Assembly (NCBI GenBank): GCA_948435735.1
Contig: CAOJGX010000015.1
Coordinates: 1 to 39,167, forward strand
Length of the DNA: 39,167 nucleotides
Reading direction: 5' to 3'
Source: an uncultured Clostridium sp.
GTDB lineage: Bacteria > Bacillota > Clostridia > TANB77 > CAG-508
The notes beneath the pieces were generated by a model, which saw only the letters and a list, made by a program, of their open reading frames with translations, was not told the DNA's origin and searched no databases. Shown piece after piece: positions 1 to 7,313 of this stretch. Position numbers and translations under genes: made by a program. Numbering within the stretch: the stretch's first letter is position 1; each line of letters starts with the position of its first letter.

Positions 1-586
1 CTCTGGCTCAGATAACTCTGGCTCAGACAACTCTGGCTCAGATAACTCTGGCTCAAACAACTCTGGCTCAGATAACTCTGGCTCAGACAACTCTGGCTCA
101 GATAACTCTGGCTCAAACAACTCTGCTAATACTGGAACTAGTACTGGCACCAATACAAATGGCAACACACAAAAACCAAGCAGCCCAAGCAATACCGGCA
201 ACACAAAAAAGCCAAGTAATACCAAAAAACCGAGCAACACGAAAAAAAAGGCATATAAATATGCCAAAAAAGTCGTTGGTAAAACTTTATACGACTCTAA
301 AAATAAAAGAGTCGCTAAGTTCTCTATTAAAAAAGGAGTTCTGCAATACACGCAATACAAAGGCACAAAAAGAAAGAGTGTCAAAGTAAAAAATATTAAA
401 GAAGCAGGATTCAAAACCAACGGAAACTTAGTGTACCGTTTAAAAAATCTAACGGTAAAAGAAATTAACTATAAAAACCTTAAGACAAGAACTTTATACA
501 AAAAAAGTATCAAGAAACTTGTCAAACAAAAAAATTTTGTTACCAAAGTGAAGACTAAGAGTAACAAAATTAAAAAAATTAAATAA
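1..586 (+). CDS. C-terminal part of a secreted SGSDN-repeat surface protein (5' end outside the window)
   Basis: Frame 2 is open from the window edge to TAA at 584-586. The ORF track misses it because the start codon lies to the left. It begins with eight [10 protein letters not shown] pentapeptides, continues as a Thr/Asn/Gly/Pro/Lys linker with NTKKPS-like repeats, and ends in a domain of about 110 residues that is very rich in Lys, Tyr and Val. This is the usual build of a wall-exposed protein: a low-complexity stalk plus a basic domain that could bind wall polymers. There is no LPXTG-like motif or hydrophobic tail, so the sortase at 4703 is not clearly its anchoring enzyme. The domain family is not recognised; the coding assignment is firm. 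Confidence 0.8.
   Translation, partial: SGSDNSGSDNSGSDNSGSNNSGSDNSGSDNSGSDNSGSNNSANTGTSTGTNTNGNTQKPSSPSNTGNTKKPSNTKKPSNTKKKAYKYAKKVVGKTLYDSKNKRVAKFSIKKGVLQYTQYKGTKRKSVKVKNIKEAGFKTNGNLVYRLKNLTVKEINYKNLKTRTLYKKSIKKLVKQKNFVTKVKTKSNKIKKIK
2..121 (+). repeat. 15-bp coding tandem repeat in 60-bp higher-order units
   Basis: Eight 15-bp units encode [20 protein letters not shown], twice. The two 60-bp super-units (2-61 and 62-121) are identical at every base, including the alternation of GAT, GAC and AAC. That points to very recent duplication or gene conversion. The array continues to the left of the window. Confidence 0.95.
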
Positions 587-623
587 TAAATACTAACAAC
601 GTTCACACGAATTTTCAAGGTTT

Positions 624-664
624 CAAAAAAGAGAGGTAAGCCAAAAACTTTGGCTTACCTCTCT
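624..664 (-). terminator. Rho-independent terminator of the ROK kinase gene
   Basis: A perfect 16-bp stem (AGAGAGGTAAGCCAAA with its complement, three-base loop) is followed on the minus strand by T6. It lies downstream of the minus-strand gene ending at 716. Confidence 0.85.
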
Positions 665-669
665 TCTCT

Positions 670-704
670 AATAGGGTAGGTCAAATGAGGCCTACCCTAT
701 TTTA
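670..704 (+). terminator. Terminator of the repeat-protein gene
   Basis: An 11-bp stem (AATAGGGTAGG with CCTACCCTATT) is followed by a T-run on the plus strand. Together with the preceding hairpin it separates two convergent genes. Confidence 0.7.
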
Positions 705-715
705 CCTAACTTTAC

Positions 716-1618
716 TCAAATCACTGCTCCAACCATTCCTGCATCATTTTTTAACTGTGCTGAAACAATCGCAGGCAACTTACCACCATTAAAAGTTGCA
801 TTCCTTTCTTGTAATTTCTCAAGTAGCTGTTTCCAAATCCTATGCCCCTCATAATACGCAAAACTGCCACCAAAACAAATCACTTCTGGTTCAAAAATAT
901 CAATCAAATTTCCAACACCCGTTTTCAAATATTCCAAAAACACATCAACATCTTCTTTTACTCTCGCCTCTTCTTTGATTAGCAATTCTTCTCTCAAATA
1001 TCGCCCTGAAATATCACTATCCATATCCAAGGTTTGTGTTACTTTCATTTTCAAAGCTTTGACCGAACTATACGCTTCAAAACAACCCTGTTTCCCACAA
1101 CTACAAAGTCTCCCCCCTTGATTTAACACCATATGCCCAAACTCAAACCCTGAATATCGCTTTGGCTCCAACAACTTACCACCCAAAAAAGCCGCTCCAC
1201 CAATACCTGTTCCTATATTAAGAAATACACAATCCTCATAATTCTTCATAGCACCAAACTTTTTCTCAGCAAGTGCTGCACACTTTCCATCATTTCTAAT
1301 TTGCAGTGGATTTTGATACAGTTTCTTTAAAGCAGAAAGAAGGTCAAAATTTTCTATCTTCAAATTTCCAGCCTTCACAACTACCCCATTTGCAATCGTC
1401 CCCGGTGCAGCAACTCCAATTCGTTCAATCTCTCCAATGGTTACAGCATTCTCTCTTAGCAATTCCTCTATTTTTTCTTGGATTACCTTTAGGATAACTA
1501 TCTCAAGATTTTTTCGTTCTTCTCGATTAAAATCTTTTTCCTTTTTCGCAATAATTTCTTGCCCCCTAATCAGACCAATTCCAATATGACTTCCACCAAT
1601 ATCAATTCCAATTTTCAT
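716..1618 (-). CDS. ROK-family sugar kinase (glucokinase-like)
   Basis: A 300-residue protein starting MKIGIDIGGSHIGIG, the phosphate-1 motif of the actin-fold sugar kinases. The ROK zinc-binding signature GGRLCSCGKQGCFEAYSS sits at roughly residues 165-183, and a second glycine-rich segment, NIGTGIGGAAF, precedes it. The family phosphorylates glucose, N-acetylmannosamine or related sugars with ATP; the substrate cannot be chosen from sequence alone. The ORF track starts 44 codons too early, inside the DUF2207 gene. The ATG at 1618 has a good site (GAGGAAGG) and the expected N-terminus. It follows the DUF2207 gene by about 20 bases and ends at a strong terminator. Confidence 0.9.
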   Translation of the reverse strand: MKIGIDIGGSHIGIGLIRGQEIIAKKEKDFNREERKNLEIVILKVIQEKIEELLRENAVTIGEIERIGVAAPGTIANGVVVKAGNLKIENFDLLSALKKLYQNPLQIRNDGKCAALAEKKFGAMKNYEDCVFLNIGTGIGGAAFLGGKLLEPKRYSGFEFGHMVLNQGGRLCSCGKQGCFEAYSSVKALKMKVTQTLDMDSDISGRYLREELLIKEEARVKEDVDVFLEYLKTGVGNLIDIFEPEVICFGGSFAYYEGHRIWKQLLEKLQERNATFNGGKLPAIVSAQLKNDAGMVGAVI

Positions 1619-1638
1619 AACAAGTTTTCCTTCCTCAT

Positions 1639-3569
1639 TTATCTTCCGCCCATTCCGGCCGCCACCGCCTCCGGCCTCCGCCACCGCCAGAAAAGCCTCC
1701 ACCGAAACCGCTTCCGCTTGAACTAGCCGAATGAGCTGCATCATAAGCACTTTTATAAGAAGTATAAACCTTATCTACTCCATTATTAAAGTCCTTCACG
1801 AAATTGCCACCAAAATAAGAACTGTTCATCAAATATAAATACGCATATCCATCACCATTTATTTGTTCCATTTCTGGATAAACCACTTTTAGTTGGTCAA
1901 CCACTTTATCCGAAATTCCAAAGGCAGTCGCATAAACTAAATATTTTTCCCATAAAATCAAATCTGGAATCTCTCTTTCTTTTAACAAAGAAAAATCTTC
2001 CATATATTGACCTAAACCTTGCCATTCTTGTCTCTCAACTTCTCCTTGTTCTGTCAAAACAGGAATCGCATTTGCTATTTTTCCAAGTAACATACTATTC
2101 ACCAAGCACTCACCCATTAGCACGCCTGCTAATACCATAATTTCAATGACACTCAATAATTCCGCCAAAGTTCCTACCATAATAATTGGCAAAGCAATCA
2201 TTATCACAATAAAAAGTAAAAACTTAATATTATATTTCGCAGCTACCTTATCCATATTAGAATCATAATTTCCAAGTTTTAAATGAGCTGTTTTACAACA
2301 ATTTCTTAATTCATCCATCAAGGTTCCAAATTCATCATAGTTCTTTTTTGCATACTTTTCAATTTCTTTGATTGTCACACTAGCCCCTTGACTTACTTTT
2401 TCTATTATCTCAAGAACGATTTTTTCACTTTCTTTTAACTGACTAGCCTCACTTAATTTCTTTAATTGGGTAATTCTAACATCCTTTTTTCCTTCCTTTT
2501 CAAAACTCATATACCCCTTCAAACACAATTGCAATAAAGTGGCAGAAAAAATTGCAGAAACATGAGAATCGTGATTTCCAAAATGATTTTTACGAGCATA
2601 ATACAAAAACGCAGCCTCTGCTGGGGTAGCTTCTTTTTCTCTTGGAATCTCTCTAAAATATTTTCCAATATCCACTTGATATTTCTCTTTTCGTACTTTT
2701 TTCAATTGTTTTGCATACCCAACAATCTTTATCACAAAAACAAAAAACAATACACCAGCCACTACATAAATAATTTTTCTTTTTTGCTTCAATTCTTCTC
2801 TCTGCAAATTAGCTTCATTGGCCCAATTCGTTTCTTCTTCTAAAATACTTTCCAATTTTTCCGTAGGCATTATTTTTGTACTCGCATAAAAAATTGGTTC
2901 CTCAACAGCAAGGCGAACTTCTAACATCGTATTAGGGTTTAATCCCTTTACTTCAAATGTAACCGTATCTTCCGAAATTCTGTCAATTTGACCATTTAAT
3001 GGACCATGTGCCCATACTCTCAACTGTTCCATATTCTGTACAGCACTTGGTAAAGTTATCTTTCCTGTTACTTTCTCAGCAGGAACTACATTATCATCTC
3101 CTACAAACATCCAATACAACTCGCTACAATCTTCGTAGACTGTAACAACATCTTCTACTATATAGGAAATTTCATATCTTCGCTTATCTGAAGCATTCTC
3201 TAATCCCACCCCCCAAGCAATTTCAAATTTTCCTCCTGAAATCGGCAAACCATAATAACAACCTTTTGTCACATGGTACATTTCTTCATCAATTTGCGTA
3301 AAATCTTGCTGTGTATCCAAATCTTTTACTTTGACATTGGTTATTTCAGCATATTGACTCTCATCTAAATAAAAATTCTTAAATAAAGTATTCGTCTCAC
3401 TTACTTCAATATCCCAAGTTTCCACAACTTCCATGCTTCCATCTTCGTTTAACTGAACATCATAATACAAAGAATTTAAACTTTGTTCTCCTGCATACGA
3501 TACAGTTTGGAACACAAAAAACAATCCAAGCCAAGCCATAACTAGCAAAATCTTATATTTCGATCTCAT
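1639..3569 (-). CDS. DUF2207 membrane protein with poly-Gly C-terminus (two putative +1 frameshifts)
   Basis: A signal peptide (MRSKYKILLVMAWLGLFFVF) is followed by an extracellular beta-rich DUF2207 domain, a membrane segment near residue 275, a cytoplasmic part, a pair of membrane segments near 450-500, and a Gly-rich tail. The start at 3569 has an AGGAGA site and overlaps the upstream gene by 17 bases. In the zero frame the tail switches abruptly from poly-Gly to RRRWRPEWAEDK and stops at 1635. Two in-frame CGG codons (1671-1673, then 1655-1657) mark the break. Skipping one C at each gives eleven glycines, then MGGR and TAA at 1639, a tail typical of this family (642 residues). Function unknown; its members are envelope proteins. 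Confidence 0.8.
1655..1673 (-). other. Two tandem CGG +1 frameshift sites in the DUF2207 gene
   Basis: The coding strand reads GGC CGG A..., and five codons later in the shifted frame GGC CGG A... again. Each C-skip continues the Gly-rich tail. Because both the skipped and normal readings are GC-rich and low complexity, these two are the least certain of the six sites. Confidence 0.5.
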
Positions 3570-4500
3570 ATTTTTCTCCTTTTTCAAATAGTTTGTCAAT
3601 TACTTTTGAATAAATTGTTTTACCAATCTCATAGCCATTTGGCACTAACTGGCAAAATTTATGAATAGTCACATTCGAATTGACTTCCATGACATACACT
3701 TTTTTGTCCTTTGTAACACTCATATCAATCGAACCATAATTGAGTTCCATGATTTTTCCAACCTGTAAAGCAAGTTTTTTCACCTCTGCATAATATAAAT
3801 CCGTGGTATCTATGAGCAAAGGCATTGCACCATTACTTAAATTATGTTTCCAACCAACCATTATTTCTTCACCTTTTGGGGGAATCTCCTGTAAATTCAA
3901 ATCTTCATTTGGTTCTTGTAAATACGGTACATCGCGCGCTATTAATTCTTGCAGCTTCAATGTTCCATCGCCAATCACAAACGGTTTTTGTTTTTTATAA
4001 ATGTAAATCACTTCTCCATATAGAAACAACACTCTATATTCATACTCTATTTCTTGATAAGGGCATACTACAACCGCTTCTATTTCTCGCTCAAACAACT
4101 CATCTACCAGTTGCCTCTTTTTTAATTCCGTGCTTGCTAAATAAACCTCTTTTCCCTCTGCCAAATCATTTGCCTTAATCACCTGTTTTTCATTATTTTT
4201 CAAACATTGATAATCTTGATTAATCGCCTCACAATTTGGCACCATTTTTTCATTAAACAACACTTCATGTTTCACCATTGGAATTCCATAATAATGTAGT
4301 AATTCATAGGTAGAATACTTATCCTTTGCTAATTTTATGCTCGTTCCTGAATTCAAATAAAAATTATAATTGACAAGTTTTCTTTCTATTCCATCTTTTT
4401 TCAAAACAGAAATCCAATCATACGAAATATCAACTTTTTCAATGCCTTTTTCTAAGCATATTTCATCAATTAATTTTTTTTTCATATTTTGTGTGTTCAT
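3553..4500 (-). CDS. ATP-grasp domain ligase (cyanophycin synthetase/GshAB-like C-domain)
   Basis: 315 residues made of a free-standing ATP-grasp fold. The central segment FVIGDGTLKLQELI, the strand EYRVLFLYGEVIYIYKK and the later KHNLSNGAMPLLIDTTD match, in order, the ATP-grasp half of cyanophycin synthetase and of the fused glutathione synthetase GshAB. The C-terminal YGSIDM and VMEVNSN segments carry the metal-binding Glu and Asn. The family joins a carboxylate to an amine through an acyl phosphate. The substrate is unknown; a peptide or amino-acid ligase is likely. ATG at 4500 has a GGAG site. It is followed by DUF2207 and the ROK kinase with overlap or short gaps, probably one transcript. 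Confidence 0.75.
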   Translation of the reverse strand: MNTQNMKKKLIDEICLEKGIEKVDISYDWISVLKKDGIERKLVNYNFYLNSGTSIKLAKDKYSTYELLHYYGIPMVKHEVLFNEKMVPNCEAINQDYQCLKNNEKQVIKANDLAEGKEVYLASTELKKRQLVDELFEREIEAVVVCPYQEIEYEYRVLFLYGEVIYIYKKQKPFVIGDGTLKLQELIARDVPYLQEPNEDLNLQEIPPKGEEIMVGWKHNLSNGAMPLLIDTTDLYYAEVKKLALQVGKIMELNYGSIDMSVTKDKKVYVMEVNSNVTIHKFCQLVPNGYEIGKTIYSKVIDKLFEKGEKYEIEI

Positions 4501-4532
4501 TTTTTACTCCACTGTATTTTTTATAGTTTTAT

Positions 4533-4560
4533 TTTATATCATTCAACCAAAAAAAGTCAA
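4533..4560 (-). promoter_or_regulatory. Sigma-A-type promoter of the ATP-grasp operon
   Basis: TTGACT, 16-base spacer, TATAAA on the minus strand, ending about 30 bases before the ATG at 4500. Confidence 0.6.
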
Positions 4561-4600
4561 TACACCTCCACCAATTACACAAAATATTAAAATCACAAAC

Positions 4601-4700
4601 TGTAGGGGCGACTAGCAGTCGCCCGCACTACCTCCAACAAGAAAATATATCAAAATTTCCTCCCAATAAAAAAACGGGCGATTACTAATCGCCCCTATCA
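4601..4700. repeat. 100-bp inverted-repeat element (MITE-like) made of two palindromic ends
   Basis: The left end TGTAGGGGCGACTAGCAGTC continues GCCCG; the right end is its inverted relative (minus strand TGATAGGGGCGATTAGTAAT, then CGCCCG). Each end is itself a small hairpin of the form TAGGGGC-palindrome-GCCCG. The middle, about 50 bases, is AT-rich and non-coding. A single end of the same type occurs at 15600-15625. It sits between sortase and ATP-grasp genes, where it could also end transcription. Confidence 0.7.
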
Positions 4701-4702
4701 CC

Positions 4703-5371
4703 CTATTTCTCTCTTGCCAAAATAATCAACCTAGCACTCGAATCATCCGTACAAGTAGAAAGTGAAATTTCTTTTGCCCCTGCCGTATCTCTTTGCATAT
4801 AGCCAGCATCACTTGGTGAAGTTTCAAACATCTCATAAATCTCGTATGTAATGGTTGTTCCTGTTTGGTCTGTAATTTTTATGGTATCACCCTTTGCCAA
4901 TTTTTTATTATCTGAGAAAAATAAACCATTTCTATAATTATGACCCGCAATTGTTGTATTTCCCGGTTGGTTTAACCCAACACCATACAAAATTGCCACA
5001 GAAGTTTCAAGCGACTTTTTCGTAACTTCTGATAAAACTGGATATTTTATTCCTGTTTTTGAAATTTCAATCATTCCCATGACTTCATAGCCTTCCATAT
5101 AAGTCTTGTTTGCCGCCTCTTTTTTTTCGTTTTCTAACGAATTAATCGAATCCAATGGATTGTCCGTATTCCCTGCATTTTGGTCTTCTTTTTCATCAAA
5201 CTCTCTTCTGATTGCTGTTTGTGAAAATTGATCTATAATTTCTTGTGCTTTATTATTTTTAGCCTTCACTGCATAAATATCATACACAAAATATCCTACT
5301 GTTCCTACAATTCCAATAATAACAACAATTAAAATAACAGTTAAAATTTTACTATATTTACTATTAAACAT
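4703..5371 (-). CDS. Sortase (class D-like transpeptidase)
   Basis: A 222-residue protein with an N-terminal membrane anchor (TVILIVVIIGIVGTVGYFVY) and an extracellular sortase barrel. The catalytic triad is visible: His in TIAGHNYRNG, Cys in LSTCTDDSSA and Arg in LIILARE at the very C-terminus. The sequence between (LAKGDTIKITDQTGTTITYE) is the usual beta7/8 run. Sortases cut a C-terminal sorting signal and attach proteins to the cell wall; class D enzymes usually act on LPXTA-type signals. The recognised substrate is not in the window. ATG at 5371 has a perfect GGAGG site, and it is transcribed alone from its own promoter. Confidence 0.85.
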   Translation of the reverse strand: MFNSKYSKILTVILIVVIIGIVGTVGYFVYDIYAVKAKNNKAQEIIDQFSQTAIRREFDEKEDQNAGNTDNPLDSINSLENEKKEAANKTYMEGYEVMGMIEISKTGIKYPVLSEVTKKSLETSVAILYGVGLNQPGNTTIAGHNYRNGLFFSDNKKLAKGDTIKITDQTGTTITYEIYEMFETSPSDAGYMQRDTAGAKEISLSTCTDDSSARLIILAREK

Positions 5372-5418
5372 AACAGTTTCCTCCTTTTTTCTTATGTTTT
5401 TCCATTTCTCCTACTTAT

Positions 5419-5447
5419 AGTATAGCATATTTTTCCCTTTTTGTCAA
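5419..5447 (-). promoter_or_regulatory. Sigma-A promoter of the sortase gene
   Basis: TTGACA, 17-base spacer, TATACT on the minus strand, about 48 bases before the start codon. Confidence 0.75.
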
Positions 5448-5470
5448 GTTTATGTCGACTTTTGACGAAT

Positions 5471-7225
5471 TTACTCTAAAATTGCCTTAATTCTTCTAAC
5501 GCCACTTGAGGAAGCTTCTTCTTTTTTAATCTTAAAATGCCCCAATTTTCCCGTATTTGTCACATGAGGCCCTCCACAAATTTCTTTGCTAAAATCTCCC
5601 ATTGTATACACTTTTACTTGGTCTCCATATTTATTTTCAAATAACCCAATCGCACCCGAATTTTTCGCCTCTTCTAGGGTCATTTCTTCACAATTAACGG
5701 GCAAATCTTTTGCAATTTGCTCATTGACAATCTTCTCAACTTCGTCTAATTCCTCTTTTGTCACTTTTTGCGGATGAGAAAAATCAAAACGTAATCTTTC
5801 CTCTGTAATATTCGAGCCTTTTTGGTTAACATGGTCACCTAAAACGATTTTCAAAGCTTTGTGCAACAAATGTGTTGCTGTGTGATACATAACGGATTTT
5901 TCACTTTGGTCAGCAAGACCTCCTTTAAATTTCGCTTCGCTTCCCATTCTTGATTTTTCTTGATGGGCTTTGAACAACTCATCAAATTGTTTCATGTCAA
6001 CTTCCATACCATGTTCAGCCGCTAACTCTACTGTCATTTCTGGTGGAAAACCGTAAGTTTCATATAAGTTGAAGACCGTTTCGGTATCAATTTTGGTTTT
6101 CGTTTCTGCTTTTAATTTGGTTACTACTTTTTCAAATTCTTTCTCACCTTTGGCTAAAGTCTTCACAAATTTATCTTTTTCTTCTAGAATAACAGCTTCA
6201 ATTGTAGCCTTATTTTGGGCTAATTCTGGATACATTTCTTGTAAAGCCTCAATTGAAACACCAATAATTTCTGGTAACTTGTTCAAGTCAATCTCAAGCT
6301 TATTCAGATGACGTGTCATTCTACGAAGCAAACGGCGCAAAATATAGCCTCGTTCCACATTGCTTGGACGACCACCATCTTGAATAATCATCATACTAGA
6401 ACGTAAATGTTCAGCGACAATTCTTCTGCTTTGGATGAAATCTTGCTTTTGCAATTCTTGCAATTTGACCATAACTGGTGCAAAAAGTTCAATTTCAAAT
6501 GGCGTTTGTTTGCCTTGTAACAGCATTGCCATTCTCTCTAAGCCAAGACCTGTGTCAACATTTTTTTGTTGTAATTTGGTGTATTTTCCGTCTTTTCCTT
6601 TGAAATATTCCATAAATACATTGTTCCAAATCTCAACATATTTTCCACAATCACACGCTGGATTGCAATGTTCCGAACAGGCTGGTTTTCCTGTATCGTA
6701 GAACATTTCTGTATCTGGGCCACAGGGGCCTTCTTCTCCGGCAATCCACCAGTTATCGTCTTTCCCGAAGAAATAGATTCTTTCGTCTGGGATACCTGCT
6801 TTTTTCCAGCATTCGTACGATTCTATATCACGCGGTGCATCTTCGTCACCTGCAAAACAAGTTACGGATAATTTTTCTGGCAAAATTCCTAATTCTTTTG
6901 TCAAAAATTCATAACTCATTGCAATCGATTCCTCTTTAAAATAATCTCCTAATGACCAATTTCCAAGCATTTCAAAATAGGTTAAATGACGATTATCACC
7001 TACTTCGTCAATATCGACTGTACGAATACATTTTTGAAAATCGGTTAAACGTGTACCTGCAGGATGTTTTTCGCCTAAAAGATAGGGTACTAATGGGTGC
7101 ATTCCTGCGGTTGTAAATAATACGGATGGGTCATTTTCCGGAATAACTGGAGCAGACGGAATAATCGTATGGCTGTGCTTTTCAAAAAATTTTAAATATT
7201 TGTTTCTGATTTCTATGGCTTTCAT
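5471..7225 (-). CDS. alaS: Alanyl-tRNA synthetase, short form without the C-Ala/DHHA1 domain
   Basis: 584 residues: a class II catalytic core from the start (MKAIEIRNKYLKFFEKHSH; FTTAGMHPLVPYLLG; motif 3 near GLGLERMAMLLQG), a helical tRNA-recognition domain, and an editing domain with zinc ligands HTATHLLHK and CGGPHVTNTG. The protein stops right after the editing domain. The usual enzyme has about 870 residues and a C-terminal coiled-coil plus DHHA1 domain that dimerises and binds the tRNA elbow; both are absent, with no remnant downstream. It charges tRNA-Ala and clears Ser/Gly errors. The start chosen (7225) has an AGGAG site; the ORF-track start is 11 codons upstream. No T-box is seen. 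Confidence 0.93.
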   Translation of the reverse strand: MKAIEIRNKYLKFFEKHSHTIIPSAPVIPENDPSVLFTTAGMHPLVPYLLGEKHPAGTRLTDFQKCIRTVDIDEVGDNRHLTYFEMLGNWSLGDYFKEESIAMSYEFLTKELGILPEKLSVTCFAGDEDAPRDIESYECWKKAGIPDERIYFFGKDDNWWIAGEEGPCGPDTEMFYDTGKPACSEHCNPACDCGKYVEIWNNVFMEYFKGKDGKYTKLQQKNVDTGLGLERMAMLLQGKQTPFEIELFAPVMVKLQELQKQDFIQSRRIVAEHLRSSMMIIQDGGRPSNVERGYILRRLLRRMTRHLNKLEIDLNKLPEIIGVSIEALQEMYPELAQNKATIEAVILEEKDKFVKTLAKGEKEFEKVVTKLKAETKTKIDTETVFNLYETYGFPPEMTVELAAEHGMEVDMKQFDELFKAHQEKSRMGSEAKFKGGLADQSEKSVMYHTATHLLHKALKIVLGDHVNQKGSNITEERLRFDFSHPQKVTKEELDEVEKIVNEQIAKDLPVNCEEMTLEEAKNSGAIGLFENKYGDQVKVYTMGDFSKEICGGPHVTNTGKLGHFKIKKEEASSSGVRRIKAILE

Positions 7226-7245
7226 TTTTTCTCTCCTAAAATAAT

Positions 7246-7285
7246 AATTCCAATCCATTATATTACAAATTGATTGGAATTACAA
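7246..7285 (-). promoter_or_regulatory. alaS promoter embedded in a perfect inverted repeat
   Basis: TTGTAA, 17-base spacer, TATAAT on the minus strand. The arms AATTCCAATC (7246-7255) and GATTGGAATT (7272-7281) form a perfect 10-bp inverted repeat, 16 bases apart, that brackets the -10 box and touches the -35 box. This is the geometry of a repressor operator rather than of an RNA leader, since only one arm would be transcribed. Confidence 0.65.
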
Positions 7286-7313
7286 TATTTTTTTGAAATT
7301 TTATTTTCTGTGC

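Noticed and set aside
2-121. CRISPR-like array at the left edge
   Set aside because: The repeats are contiguous 15-bp coding units without unique spacers. No CRISPR array or cas gene was seen in the window.
716-1750. N-terminal 44 residues of the ROK ORF (track start 1750)
   Set aside because: This is the +1 frame of the DUF2207 3' end. The kinase has its own RBS and the canonical MKIGIDIGG start at 1618. A fusion through a single CGG shift is possible but would destroy the normal ends of both proteins.
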